NCBI GenBank assembly: GCA_002395775.1
Contig: DGUV01000056.1
Span: forward strand, 168,470 to 232,469
Length of the DNA stretch: 64,000 bases
Reading direction: 5' to 3'
DNA from: Prevotellaceae bacterium UBA4301
GTDB taxonomy: Bacteria > Bacteroidota > Bacteroidia > Bacteroidales > Bacteroidaceae
The notes below the pieces were generated by a model that saw only the letters and a program-made list of their open reading frames with translations, was not told the origin of the DNA and searched no databases. Made by a program: the position numbers and the translations under genes. Of this stretch, positions 54,107-62,221 are shown piece by piece. Each line of letters begins with the position of its first letter. Position 1 is the stretch's first letter.

Positions 54107-56548
54107 TCACGTTTCGGGTGTTTCAGAGGTGGCTGGGGCGGCAGGCTGTGGGGTGCCTGCAGGGGCCACTTCGTCGGTGATACCCTCGTCGTCGGAGGTT
54201 TCCTCTTCCTCCTCGTCGTCGGAGGGGCGGCTGTAGTACGACGAGCCCACACACGACCAGCATTGGGGGCTGATTTCCTCCTTTGGTTCACCAAACTTGC
54301 GGTAATAGCGCGAGAAATGGGCGTCTTTGAGCACGGACTGGATGAACCAACCGAAGATGGGCAGTGCCGTGCGGCTACCTTGTCCCAGGGCTCCTGTGCG
54401 GAAATGTATGCTGCGGTATTCGCCACCCACCCAGGCGCCCGCCACCAGACCTGGGGTGACGCCCACAAACCAGGCATCGGAGTGGTTGTTGCTGGTGCCC
54501 GTTTTGCCTCCAAACTCGGTGCGGTCGAGCACGGGGTGGATGTATTGCCACAAGGCGGCCGTGGTGCCGCCTGGCTCGGTGAGTCCGGCTCTGAGCATCT
54601 GCTGCATCAGGTAGGCCGAACGGTAGGGGATGGCCTGTTCGCGTTTCAGTTTGGGCTCGTAGATGGTTTTCCCTTCGCGGTTGACGATGCGGGTGATGAG
54701 TATGGGCATGTTGTAGATACCGTCGTCCACCACGGTGCAATAGGCGTTGGTGAGCTCCAGCAGGTTGACGTCGCACGAGCCCAGACTGAGCGAGGGGATG
54801 TTGTCGAGTTTCGACTTGATGCCCATGGCGTGGGCTGTCTTGATGATGTTGGCAATGCCGCATTCGTAGCCCAGTTTCACGGCAATGCTGTTGATGCTGC
54901 GGGCAAAGGCCGATTTTAAGGTCATGTTGGCATGGGTGAAGTAGCCGTTGGCGTTGTGTGGGGCCCAGGTGGTGACCTTGCCGTGTATGGTGTCGGGGTA
55001 GGCTTTCCATTCGTCCACACGGCGGTCGCAGGGGATGAGTCCCTGGTTCATGGCTTCGGTATAGACGAAGAGCTTGAAGGTGGAGCCTGGCTGGCGCATG
55101 GCTGTGACCTTGTCGTACTGCCACGAGTTGTAGTCCACGTCGCCCACCCAGGCTTTGACATGGCGGGTGTCGGGTTCGATGGCTACGAATCCACAGTGCA
55201 TGAAACTCACCATGTATCGGATGCTGTCCATGAGGCTCATCTCTCGCTCCTCCGTTCCGTCGTAGGTAAATACTTGTACGGGATGAGGAAGGTTTAGGTA
55301 CAAGTCGATGGAATCGGCGTTGCCGTTGAACTTCTTGTAGAGGTATTTGTATTCGTCCGTCTGTTGGGCAATTTTTTCGATGAAATGGGGTATTTCCTTA
55401 TATTGCGCATCTCGCCAGGGGACTGTGGAGCCCCAGTGTTCGCGGAATCGTTTCTGTATGACTTTCATCTGCTTCTCGGCAGCCTCCTCGGCATATTGCT
55501 GCATGCGGGTGTCCAGGGTGGTGTGGATGGTCAGTCCGCTCACGTCAAGGTCGAGTGGGTGTTCGGCATTATAGCCCGCGATGAGTCCGCGTCGGCAGAG
55601 CATCATGACATAGTCCTTCAGTGCATTGCGGAAGTAGGGCACACGTCCCAGTTGTGAGCGTCCGGATGGGCGTTCGGCTGTTATCATGGGCAGGCTTTGC
55701 AGGCTGTCCAGCTGTTGGCGGGTGGCAGGGTGGCCGTTGATGTACATTTGGCCATATTCGTAGAGGTTGGCAAGCACCACGTTGCGTCGTTCGGTGCTGT
55801 TCCGGGGGTTGCGCTTGGGGTTGTAGGTGCTGGTGGCCTTGAGCAGTCCCACCAGGGTGGCTGCCTGCTCGTAGGTGAGGTTGTCGGGCTGAGTGGCAAA
55901 GTAGGTTTCGCAGGCAGTCTTGATGCCGTAGGCGTTGTTGCCGAAGTCCACAGTGTTGAAGTACATGGTCAGGATTTCCTCCTTCGAGAAGAGCATCTCC
56001 AGTTTGGTGGCCACAATCCACTCTTTGAGCTTGATGGAGAGGATGCGCGTGGGGCGGAACTTGTCGAACAGACCTGTTGAATACTCCTCTTTGGTTCGCA
56101 CGCTGAAGAGGTTTTTGGCCAGCTGCTGCGTGATGGTGCTTGCACCTCGTGCGTGTCCGCCGACCATGTCCTTGATGGCTGCAAAGATGCCTTGGAAGTC
56201 GATGCCGTGGTGGTGATAGAAGCGTTCGTCTTCCGTGGCTATGAGCGTTCGCACCAGTATGGGGCTAATCTCGTTGAAGGCCACAGGTGTGCGATTTTCG
56301 TCGTAGAACTTACCGATGGGCACGCTGTCGGCGCTCAGGATGATGCTGGCGTCGTTGGTGACGGGGTTCTTGATGTCGCTGAAGCCTGGCGAACGTCCGA
56401 AGAGCCATAGGAAATTGATGTCCACGGCTCCCAGAAAAAGGATGAAGAGTAGCAACAGGGTGGCAAACCAAACAATGATTCTGTGCCACCAGGGTCCGCT
56501 GTATAAGTTATGCACGACTTGGCGTGTCTTTTTCCAGAAGGTTTTCAT
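54107..56548 (-). CDS. mrcA: Class A penicillin-binding protein (PBP1A type)
   Basis: An 813-residue bifunctional peptidoglycan synthase. One N-terminal membrane helix (about residues 23-41) anchors it. The GT51 glycosyltransferase has E106 in ATEDERFYHHHGID and GASTITQQLAKNL. The transpeptidase has S489 in QPGSTFK, SRSIN-like (ARSINSIA) and KTGTSNN motifs. The C-terminus ends in an acidic then Pro/Ala-rich tail (DDEEEEETSDDEG). Its start lies 41 bp inside miaA, and no later ATG precedes the membrane helix, so the overlap appears real. It would be co-transcribed with miaA. Confidence 0.96.
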   Translation of the reverse strand: MKTFWKKTRQVVHNLYSGPWWHRIIVWFATLLLLFILFLGAVDINFLWLFGRSPGFSDIKNPVTNDASIILSADSVPIGKFYDENRTPVAFNEISPILVRTLIATEDERFYHHHGIDFQGIFAAIKDMVGGHARGASTITQQLAKNLFSVRTKEEYSTGLFDKFRPTRILSIKLKEWIVATKLEMLFSKEEILTMYFNTVDFGNNAYGIKTACETYFATQPDNLTYEQAATLVGLLKATSTYNPKRNPRNSTERRNVVLANLYEYGQMYINGHPATRQQLDSLQSLPMITAERPSGRSQLGRVPYFRNALKDYVMMLCRRGLIAGYNAEHPLDLDVSGLTIHTTLDTRMQQYAEEAAEKQMKVIQKRFREHWGSTVPWRDAQYKEIPHFIEKIAQQTDEYKYLYKKFNGNADSIDLYLNLPHPVQVFTYDGTEEREMSLMDSIRYMVSFMHCGFVAIEPDTRHVKAWVGDVDYNSWQYDKVTAMRQPGSTFKLFVYTEAMNQGLIPCDRRVDEWKAYPDTIHGKVTTWAPHNANGYFTHANMTLKSAFARSINSIAVKLGYECGIANIIKTAHAMGIKSKLDNIPSLSLGSCDVNLLELTNAYCTVVDDGIYNMPILITRIVNREGKTIYEPKLKREQAIPYRSAYLMQQMLRAGLTEPGGTTAALWQYIHPVLDRTEFGGKTGTSNNHSDAWFVGVTPGLVAGAWVGGEYRSIHFRTGALGQGSRTALPIFGWFIQSVLKDAHFSRYYRKFGEPKEEISPQCWSCVGSSYYSRPSDDEEEEETSDDEGITDEVAPAGTPQPAAPATSETPET

Positions 56549-57443
56549 GTAGTGCGTGATTTAGGTATTGAGTGATTGCTGTTGTGTCACTGGGATGAAA
56601 CCATGCAATATCGGCATCGTGTCGGAACCATGTGAGTTGCTTCTTGGCATAGACGCGTGTGTTCTTCTTGATGCGTTCGACGGCCATGGACAGTGGCCAG
56701 TCGCCATCGATGACGTGGAACAGTTCCTTGTAGCCCACGGTGTTCAGGGCGTTCAGGTGGCGATAGGGCATGAGGCGGCGCACCTCGTTGAGGAACCCCT
56801 GGCGCATCATCTCGTCCACGCGCTGGTTGATGCGTTCGAAAAGTTCCTCGCGCGGGCGGTCGAGGCCCACCTTGACGATGCGGAAAGGGCGAGGCTTCTG
56901 ACTGTTGGTGCGATACGATGAGTAGGGCCTCCCTGACATGTGGCACACCTCAAGGGCATGCACGATGCGACGTGTGTTACACAGGTCGGCCTGGGCGTGA
57001 TAGTCGGGGTCCATGCGGCGGAGTTCTTCGGCAAGCGACTCCAGTCCTTCCTCGGCCAGACGGCGCTTGATGTCGGCCCGTACTTCTGGACTGATGGTGG
57101 GGATGTCATCGATTCCGCGGCAAACGGCGTCGATGTACATCATGCTTCCGCCTGAGAGGAGCAGTGTGGGATGATGGGGAAAGAGTTGGCTGGTGAGGTT
57201 GAGAACGTCGGTTTCGTACTGTGCTGCGCTGTAATAGGCATCCAGCGGCAGTGTGCCCACGAAGTAGTGCCTGACGCGCTGCATCTGTTCCGCGGTGGGC
57301 GCTGCTGTGCCTATGCGAAGGTCGGCAAACAACTGACGGCTGTCGCAGTTGATGATGGGCGAGCCCAGCTTTTCGGCCAGCGAGAGACTGAGTTCGGTCT
57401 TTCCCACAGCGGTTGGGCCAAGTAGTACGACGAGCGTATTCAT
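56508..57443 (-). CDS. miaA: tRNA dimethylallyltransferase
   Basis: A 311-residue enzyme that transfers dimethylallyl to A37 of tRNAs reading UNN codons. The P-loop is GPTAVGKT at residues 9-16. Other motifs are NCDSRQLFADLRIGTA, HYFVGTLPLDAYYSA, LLSGGSMMYIDAVCRGID and KKNTRVYAKKQLTWFRHD. Length is typical. Its last 41 bases overlap the start of the PBP gene in another frame. It begins 24 bp after the pRiA4b-like gene; the spacer is made of short tandem repeats. Confidence 0.96.
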   Translation of the reverse strand: MNTLVVLLGPTAVGKTELSLSLAEKLGSPIINCDSRQLFADLRIGTAAPTAEQMQRVRHYFVGTLPLDAYYSAAQYETDVLNLTSQLFPHHPTLLLSGGSMMYIDAVCRGIDDIPTISPEVRADIKRRLAEEGLESLAEELRRMDPDYHAQADLCNTRRIVHALEVCHMSGRPYSSYRTNSQKPRPFRIVKVGLDRPREELFERINQRVDEMMRQGFLNEVRRLMPYRHLNALNTVGYKELFHVIDGDWPLSMAVERIKKNTRVYAKKQLTWFRHDADIAWFHPSDTTAITQYLNHALHENLLEKDTPSRA

Positions 57444-57481
57444 CTCTAATCCCTAATCCCTGAGTCTCTAATCTAATATAT
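57444..57481. repeat. 7-bp tandem repeat before miaA
   Basis: CTCTAAT/CCCTAAT units repeat about five times directly upstream of the miaA ATG (57443) and run into the end of the preceding gene. Confidence 0.6.
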
Positions 57482-58004
57482 CAAATCCCTCCATGTCAAT
57501 GTCTCCCTCCTCATAGCCCTCTTCGCCATAGAAGTTTTCTTCCAGCTCTTCCGTCTCGGCGGTGGGCTTCACGGGGTCCATGGGCTCGTCGGAGAGCTCT
57601 TGTCGAGGTGCCTGTCCGTGGCGTCGTGTGAGCTTTCCTCCAGCCTCTACAGGGTCGGAGAAGGTGGTTTCAGTGAGCTCGAGCAGGAATTTGCGACGTC
57701 CTTCCGGGTCGAATCTGTAGGCCATACGCTGTCCCTCGTCCTCGAGAAACTCGCGCAGGTCAGTTTCCGCCATCAGGTAGAGGTCTTCGTCGGCGCTTGT
57801 GCCTTCCTCGTCGCTTAGCAGGATGCGTTGGATGGGTTTCCAGTGTTCGTCGCAGATGTAGAATCGTTGCCCCGGCCTCTCTTCGTAGCCGCAATGGTTG
57901 AGAATGAGGCGGTGGAGGTCGGCAAAGGTAGCGTCGGCGTCTATCTTGAATTCAAGGATGAAATCCTCCTCTTCGTTGCTGATGAGTGTGAGTCGGAGTG
58001 TCAT
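57468..58004 (-). CDS. Plasmid pRiA4b ORF-3-like protein
   Basis: A 178-residue cytoplasmic acidic protein. The first 110 residues match the pRiA4b ORF-3 family: EFKIDADATFADLHRLILN, a Gly/Asp-rich turn, and RMAYRFDPEGRRKFLLEL near the end of the domain. The remaining 70 residues are low-complexity and acidic (ETEELEENFYGEEGYEEG). The function is unknown; despite the plasmid name it is a common chromosomal gene in Bacteroidetes. It is embedded between lpxA and miaA (27 and 24 bp spacers), so it is co-expressed with envelope genes. Confidence 0.85.
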   Translation of the reverse strand: MTLRLTLISNEEEDFILEFKIDADATFADLHRLILNHCGYEERPGQRFYICDEHWKPIQRILLSDEEGTSADEDLYLMAETDLREFLEDEGQRMAYRFDPEGRRKFLLELTETTFSDPVEAGGKLTRRHGQAPRQELSDEPMDPVKPTAETEELEENFYGEEGYEEGDIDMEGFDILD

Positions 58005-58031
58005 GGTTCGTGCTGTTTTGATATGTGGGGA

Positions 58032-58799
58032 TTAGCGGATGAAACCTCGCTTTTCGGTACACTTGATGAAGTCGAGGATGTATTCGACTTCAGGTGTTAC
58101 TCCAATCTCGTCCTTCACGCGCTGTACCTTGTCGGCAAGCAGGCCTTCGCCCATGATGATGTTGAAGGCGCGATGGAGCATGCTGATGGTCTCGGGGGTG
58201 AATCCGCGTCGGCGCAGGCCCACCAGGTTGAGTCCGCAATACGAAGCAGGCTCGCGGGCGGTCATAGTGTAGGGCAGGATGTTCTGGCTCACCTTCGAAC
58301 CACCGCCCACCATGGTGTAACCTCCTATGCGGCAGAACTGATGAACCAGCACATGGGCACTCAGTATAGCATTGTCGTCGATGACCACTTCACCTGCCAG
58401 CTTTGAGCCGTTGCCGATGATGCAGCCATTACCCACGATGACATCGTGAGCCACGTGCATGCCCTCCATGAGCAGGTTGTTGCTGCCTACCACAGTCTTT
58501 CCTTTGGCCTTGGTGCCGCGGTTGATGGTCACGTTTTCGCGTATTTTGTTGTTGTCGCCCACCTCGGCGGTGGTTTCCTCGCCCACGAACTTCAGGTCCT
58601 GTGGTATGGCACCGATGACGGCTCCGGGGAAGATGATGTTGCCTTGGCCGATGCGCGACCCATAGAGCACGGTGACACTGTTCATCAGGGTGTTGTTGTC
58701 ACCGATGACCACGTTCTTGTCAATGTAGCAAAAGGGGCCAATCTCACAGTTCTGACCAATCTTTGCTTCAGGATGGATGTATGCTAAGGGACTAATCAT
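58032..58799 (-). CDS. lpxA: UDP-N-acetylglucosamine acyltransferase LpxA
   Basis: A 255-residue left-handed beta-helix enzyme that adds a hydroxyacyl chain to UDP-GlcNAc at the first step of lipid A synthesis. Hexapeptide repeats start at residue about 8 (AYIHPEAKIGQNCEI). The catalytic His is H118 in GMHVAHDVIVGN. The C-terminal helical part follows (LNLVGLRRRGFTPETI). Length matches the family. It follows lpxC-fabZ with a 72-bp spacer holding an AT-rich repeat and a GC-rich palindrome. Confidence 0.97.
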   Translation of the reverse strand: MISPLAYIHPEAKIGQNCEIGPFCYIDKNVVIGDNNTLMNSVTVLYGSRIGQGNIIFPGAVIGAIPQDLKFVGEETTAEVGDNNKIRENVTINRGTKAKGKTVVGSNNLLMEGMHVAHDVIVGNGCIIGNGSKLAGEVVIDDNAILSAHVLVHQFCRIGGYTMVGGGSKVSQNILPYTMTAREPASYCGLNLVGLRRRGFTPETISMLHRAFNIIMGEGLLADKVQRVKDEIGVTPEVEYILDFIKCTEKRGFIR

Positions 58800-58800
58800 T

Positions 58801-58835
58801 AAATTTAAAATTAAAAGTTAAAAATTAAAAGTTAA
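58801..58835. repeat. AT-rich 14-bp direct repeat in lpxC-fabZ/lpxA spacer
   Basis: Two near-identical 14-bp units (about AAATTAAAAGTTAA) precede the lpxA ATG. Confidence 0.55.
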
Positions 58836-58837
58836 TA

Positions 58838-58873
58838 CCTCCTCCCCTCGGGGAGAGGATGGGAGGGGGCTTT
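58838..58873. repeat. GC-rich palindromic repeat, intergenic copy
   Basis: Core CTCCCCTCGGGGAG, followed by AGGATGGGAGGGGG. It abuts and partly covers the lpxC-fabZ stop codon. It closely resembles two copies inside pyrF (61591-61622 and 61764-61798). Confidence 0.65.
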
Positions 58874-60260
58874 ATTTGTTCTTAATCACTTGTGCGGTTA
58901 GTGTAGCTTCTGCCACGCAGTTCTCTCCCACGAAGGCATAGCCTTGCATGGACACGATGCTGTGTGAGAGGGGCACAATAATCTCGGAGCGGAAGATAAG
59001 CGTGTCGCCAGGAACTACCTTTTGGCGGAACTTCACGTTGTCGATGCGCAGGAAGTAGGTGCTGTAGCGCTCTGGCTCGTCCAGGCCATTCAGGACAAGT
59101 ATGCCTCCCGTTTGGGCAAGAGCCTCGATAATAAGCACGCCAGGCATTACTGGCTCCTGGGGAAAGTGGCCTTGGAAGAAAGGCTCGTTGGCTGTGATGT
59201 TCTTGATGCCCACTACCACTTTCTTGTCCAAAGAGATAATCTTATCGACCAGCAGCATGGGATAGCGGTGTGGCAGGAGTTGGCGTACCTTGACGTTGTC
59301 CATCAGAGGTGCCTTGTTGGGGTCGTAAATGGGGGCCTGGACTTCATTTTTCCTGATTTCCTTGCGCATCAGGCGAGCAAACTTGTTGTTCACCGTGTGG
59401 CCAGGGCGTGTGGCAATGATGCGTCCCTTGATGGGGCGTCCGATGAGGGCCATGTCGCCAATGATGTCGAGCAGTTTGTGACGGGCGGGTTCGTTTTCCC
59501 ACACCAGAGGCTTGTGCTGGATATAGCCCAGCACGTTGGCATCATGGTGTTCTGCACCTGTCTGGTCGCAAAGTTTGTCGAGTGCTTCCTGTGTGGTCTG
59601 GCGCTCATAGATGACGATTGCGTTGTCCAGATCGCCTCCTTTCACCAGTCCGGCCATCAGCAGGGGCTCTATTTCACGAACAAAGACGAAGGTGCGTGCG
59701 GGAGCTATTTCGCGCTCAAAGTCCTCCATGTTGTCGAGTGTAGCAAACTGGCTGCTGATGAATTTCGACTGGAAGTCAATCATTGTGGTGATGGAGAATT
59801 CCTCGTCGGGCAGGAGGGTGATGCACGAACCCGATTTCTCGTCCTTGATTTCAATCTTTCGGGTGATGATGTACCAATTCTTCTCGGCCTTCTGTTCCTC
59901 GAGGCCCACTCGCCTGATTTCTTTGACATAGGGGTCTGCACTTCCGTCGAGGATGGGGAACTCAGGTCCGTCCACCTGTATGAGCACATTGTCCACGCCC
60001 AGCGCATAGAGTGCTGACATTCCGTGCTCGATGGTGCTCACCCTCACATCGTTCTTTCCCAGCACTGTGCCGCGGGTGGTCTCCACAACATTCTCTGCAA
60101 CGGCGTCGAGGATGGGTTGGCCGGGCAAGTCTGTGCGCTGAATCTTGTATCCCTGGTTCTCCGGTGCAGGGTTGAAGGTCACGGTCAGGTTCAACCCTGT
60201 GTGCAGTCCCTTTCCGCTCAGGGAGAAACTGCTGTTCAGTGTATGTTGTTTGTCGTTCAT
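58872..60260 (-). CDS. lpxC-fabZ: Bifunctional LpxC deacetylase / FabZ dehydratase
   Basis: A 462-residue fusion typical of Bacteroidetes. Residues about 1-300 are LpxC, the zinc enzyme that deacetylates UDP-acyl-GlcNAc in lipid A synthesis; zinc ligands are H79 (IEHGMSAL), H261 and D265 (RHKLLDIIGD), with H288 in GHTVNNKF. Residues about 315-462 are FabZ, which dehydrates hydroxyacyl-ACP, with H365 in GHFPQEPVMPG and E379. The fusion couples lipid A and fatty acid supply. It lies 5 bp after lpxD. Confidence 0.97.
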   Translation of the reverse strand: MNDKQHTLNSSFSLSGKGLHTGLNLTVTFNPAPENQGYKIQRTDLPGQPILDAVAENVVETTRGTVLGKNDVRVSTIEHGMSALYALGVDNVLIQVDGPEFPILDGSADPYVKEIRRVGLEEQKAEKNWYIITRKIEIKDEKSGSCITLLPDEEFSITTMIDFQSKFISSQFATLDNMEDFEREIAPARTFVFVREIEPLLMAGLVKGGDLDNAIVIYERQTTQEALDKLCDQTGAEHHDANVLGYIQHKPLVWENEPARHKLLDIIGDMALIGRPIKGRIIATRPGHTVNNKFARLMRKEIRKNEVQAPIYDPNKAPLMDNVKVRQLLPHRYPMLLVDKIISLDKKVVVGIKNITANEPFFQGHFPQEPVMPGVLIIEALAQTGGILVLNGLDEPERYSTYFLRIDNVKFRQKVVPGDTLIFRSEIIVPLSHSIVSMQGYAFVGENCVAEATLTAQVIKNK

Positions 60261-60288
60261 AATCTCTAATCTTTAATCTCTAATCTCT
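60261..60288. repeat. 7-bp tandem repeat covering the lpxD stop codon
   Basis: AATCTCT, AATCTTT, AATCTCT and AATCTCT in a row. The array includes the lpxD stop codon and encodes its last residues, so repeat DNA has become part of a coding end. Confidence 0.65.
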
Positions 60289-61315
60289 TTTTCATTTCGT
60301 CAAGTTCCTTTTGCAACTGATAAACCTGTCGGCTCATCTCAGGCAGGCTCTTGAATACGGCACTCGACTTCCAGAAGTTGCGGAACTCTATGGCTGGTGT
60401 GCCCTGTACGGCTGTGCCTTCCTTCTTTATGCTGTTAGGGATGCCTGCCTGGGCTCCTGCTTGGGTGCGATTGGCAATGGTGGCATGGCCTGCTATGCCC
60501 ACTTGTCCGCCAAACATGCACCACTGGCCCACCTTTGTGCTTCCAGCCACACCTACCTGGGCACTCATGACCGTGTGTTCGCCGATGTCGTCGTTGTGGG
60601 CTATCTGCACCAGATTGTCCAGTTTCACTCCCTTGCGCACGTATGTAGAGCCCATCGTGGAGCGATCGACACAGGTGTTGGCACCAATCTCTACGTTGTC
60701 CTCGATAGTGACGATGCCTATCTGGGGTATCTTCTCATAGCCCTCGGCCGTAGGTGCAAAGCCGAATCCGTCGGCACCAATCACGCATCCTGCATGGAGG
60801 ATGCAGTTGTTGCCCACCTTGCAGTCGTGGTAGATGACGGCATTAGGGTGTATCTCCGTGTTGTCTCCTACAGTGGCATTGTCGCCGATGGCGACGTGGG
60901 GGTGAAGCGTGACTCCATTGCCAATAACAGCTCCCTCGCCCACGGACACGAACGGGCCGATGTAGCAATCCTTGCCCACCTTTGCCGTGGGGGCGATGAA
61001 GGCCAGCGAGTCGATGCCCTTCTTCTTGGGTTTCATGCTTTCGTAGAGGGTGAGCAACTTGGCCACTGTCTCGTAGGCATTGTCCACGCGAATGAGTGTG
61101 GCCTCGGTCTTGCCTTCAAGTTGGAAGTCCTTGTTCACGAGCACCACGCTGCTCTGCGTTTCATATAGGTAATGTGCATACTTTGGGTTGGCCAGGAACG
61201 ATATGCAGCCTGGGCGCCCTTCCTCAATCTTGGCAAAGTCGTTTACCTTTGCCGAGGGGTTTCCTTCAATAGTGCCTCCCACGAGGCCTGCAATTTGTTG
61301 TGCGGAAAATTCCAT
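60266..61315 (-). CDS. lpxD: UDP-3-O-acylglucosamine N-acyltransferase LpxD
   Basis: A 349-residue beta-helix acyltransferase adding the second acyl chain in lipid A synthesis. The N-terminal uridine-binding domain (KVNDFAKIEEGRPGCISFLA) is followed by hexapeptide repeats (IAPTAKVGKDCYIGPFVSVG, IGDNATVGDNTEIHPNAVI). The catalytic His is in LVQIAHNDDIG. The C-terminal coiled helix (QVYQLQKELDEMKKRLEI) is typical. It lies 7 bp after pyrF and 5 bp before lpxC-fabZ. Confidence 0.97.
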   Translation of the reverse strand: MEFSAQQIAGLVGGTIEGNPSAKVNDFAKIEEGRPGCISFLANPKYAHYLYETQSSVVLVNKDFQLEGKTEATLIRVDNAYETVAKLLTLYESMKPKKKGIDSLAFIAPTAKVGKDCYIGPFVSVGEGAVIGNGVTLHPHVAIGDNATVGDNTEIHPNAVIYHDCKVGNNCILHAGCVIGADGFGFAPTAEGYEKIPQIGIVTIEDNVEIGANTCVDRSTMGSTYVRKGVKLDNLVQIAHNDDIGEHTVMSAQVGVAGSTKVGQWCMFGGQVGIAGHATIANRTQAGAQAGIPNSIKKEGTAVQGTPAIEFRNFWKSSAVFKSLPEMSRQVYQLQKELDEMKKRLEIKD

Positions 61316-61322
61316 TTACGTT

Positions 61323-62204
61323 TTATTTTTTTAGTTGTATTTCCATTTGTTGCTGTACTTTTTTCGCTTCTTCACTAGCCCTTTGGGCAAAGTCCTCGCC
61401 TTTAGAGGCATAGATGATGGCGCGGCTACTGTTGACGATGAGGCCACAATCCTCCGTCATGCCGTAGCGACAAACCTCCTCGAGGCTTCCACCCTGTGCG
61501 CCAATGCCGGGTACCAAGAAAAAGTGATGGGGCACAATCTTGCGAATGTCCTCGAAGGCTCGTCCTTGTGTGGCTCCCACAACGTACATCAACCTCTCTC
61601 CAATCTGCCCCGTGGGGGAGGCGTTCCTTTCCCACTCTTGACTCTTGTGCAATACCTTCTCAAAGAGATGTTCGCCATCCTTGTCTTCAGTCAATTGGAA
61701 GTCGTGCGAACCTTTGTTGCTGGTCAATGCCAACAGAATCACCCAGTGCTCTCTGGTGGGCTTCTCCACCCCCTCGGGGGAGGTTGGGAGAGGGGTTTCA
61801 AAGAAGGGCGTCACGCTGTCCTCGCCCATATATGGGGCCACGGTGACGGCGTCCACGTCCAGAGTCTCGAAAAACGTGCGCGCATAGAGTTTCGACGTGT
61901 TACCAATATCGCCACGCTTGGCATCGGCTATGATGAACTGGTCGGGATAGTTCTGTCGGATGTATTCGATGGTCTTCTCGAAGGCTATCCATCCCTTCAC
62001 GCCCATGGCCTCGTAGAAGGCCAGGTTGGGCTTGTAGGCGATGCAGTAGGGTGCCGTGGCATCGATGATGGCCCGGTTGAAGGCAAAAACGGGGTCTTCC
62101 TCCTTGAGCAGGTGCTCAGGTATCTTCTGGATGTCTGTGTCCAGACCTACACAAAGAAAGCTTTTTTTCCTTTGTATGTTCGCTGCTAATTCTTGTCTTG
62201 TCAT
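61323..62204 (-). CDS. pyrF: Orotidine-5'-phosphate decarboxylase with two repeat-derived insertions
   Basis: A 293-residue enzyme (type 2, long form) converting OMP to UMP in pyrimidine synthesis. The catalytic motif is IADAKRGDIGNT (K96, D99), with FLCVGLDTDIQKIP at the start and FLVPGIGAQGG for phosphate binding. Residues 136-149 (ETPLPTSPEGVEKP) and 192-204 (ERNASPTGQIGER) look inserted between conserved blocks; both are encoded by copies of a GC-rich palindromic repeat. The start at 62204 is chosen because it opens on the conserved N-terminus. The extra upstream frame to 62300 overlaps the neighbour. Confidence 0.95.
   Translation of the reverse strand: MTRQELAANIQRKKSFLCVGLDTDIQKIPEHLLKEEDPVFAFNRAIIDATAPYCIAYKPNLAFYEAMGVKGWIAFEKTIEYIRQNYPDQFIIADAKRGDIGNTSKLYARTFFETLDVDAVTVAPYMGEDSVTPFFETPLPTSPEGVEKPTREHWVILLALTSNKGSHDFQLTEDKDGEHLFEKVLHKSQEWERNASPTGQIGERLMYVVGATQGRAFEDIRKIVPHHFFLVPGIGAQGGSLEEVCRYGMTEDCGLIVNSSRAIIYASKGEDFAQRASEEAKKVQQQMEIQLKK
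61591..61622. repeat. GC-rich palindromic repeat inside pyrF, copy 1
   Basis: CTCTCTCCAATCTGCCCC then GTGGGGGAGG. Reverse-complemented it matches copy 2 over most of its length. It encodes residues about 194-204 of PyrF without breaking the frame. Confidence 0.6.
61764..61798. repeat. GC-rich palindromic repeat inside pyrF, copy 2
   Basis: Core CCCCCTCGGGGG followed by AGGTTGGGAGAGGGG, in the opposite orientation to copy 1. It encodes residues about 136-147 of PyrF in frame. Confidence 0.65.
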
Positions 62205-62221
62205 ATATAGTACTGGTTTCT

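Noticed and set aside
53964..54236. 90-codon plus-strand frame near the orphan promoter
   Set aside because: It starts upstream of the expected transcript start and ends in a poly-Ser stretch that mirrors the acidic tail of the PBP on the other strand.
54101..54919. Plus-strand open frame of 272 codons downstream of the orphan promoter
   Set aside because: Antisense to the PBP transpeptidase domain; Gly/Val/Asp-rich product without domain features.
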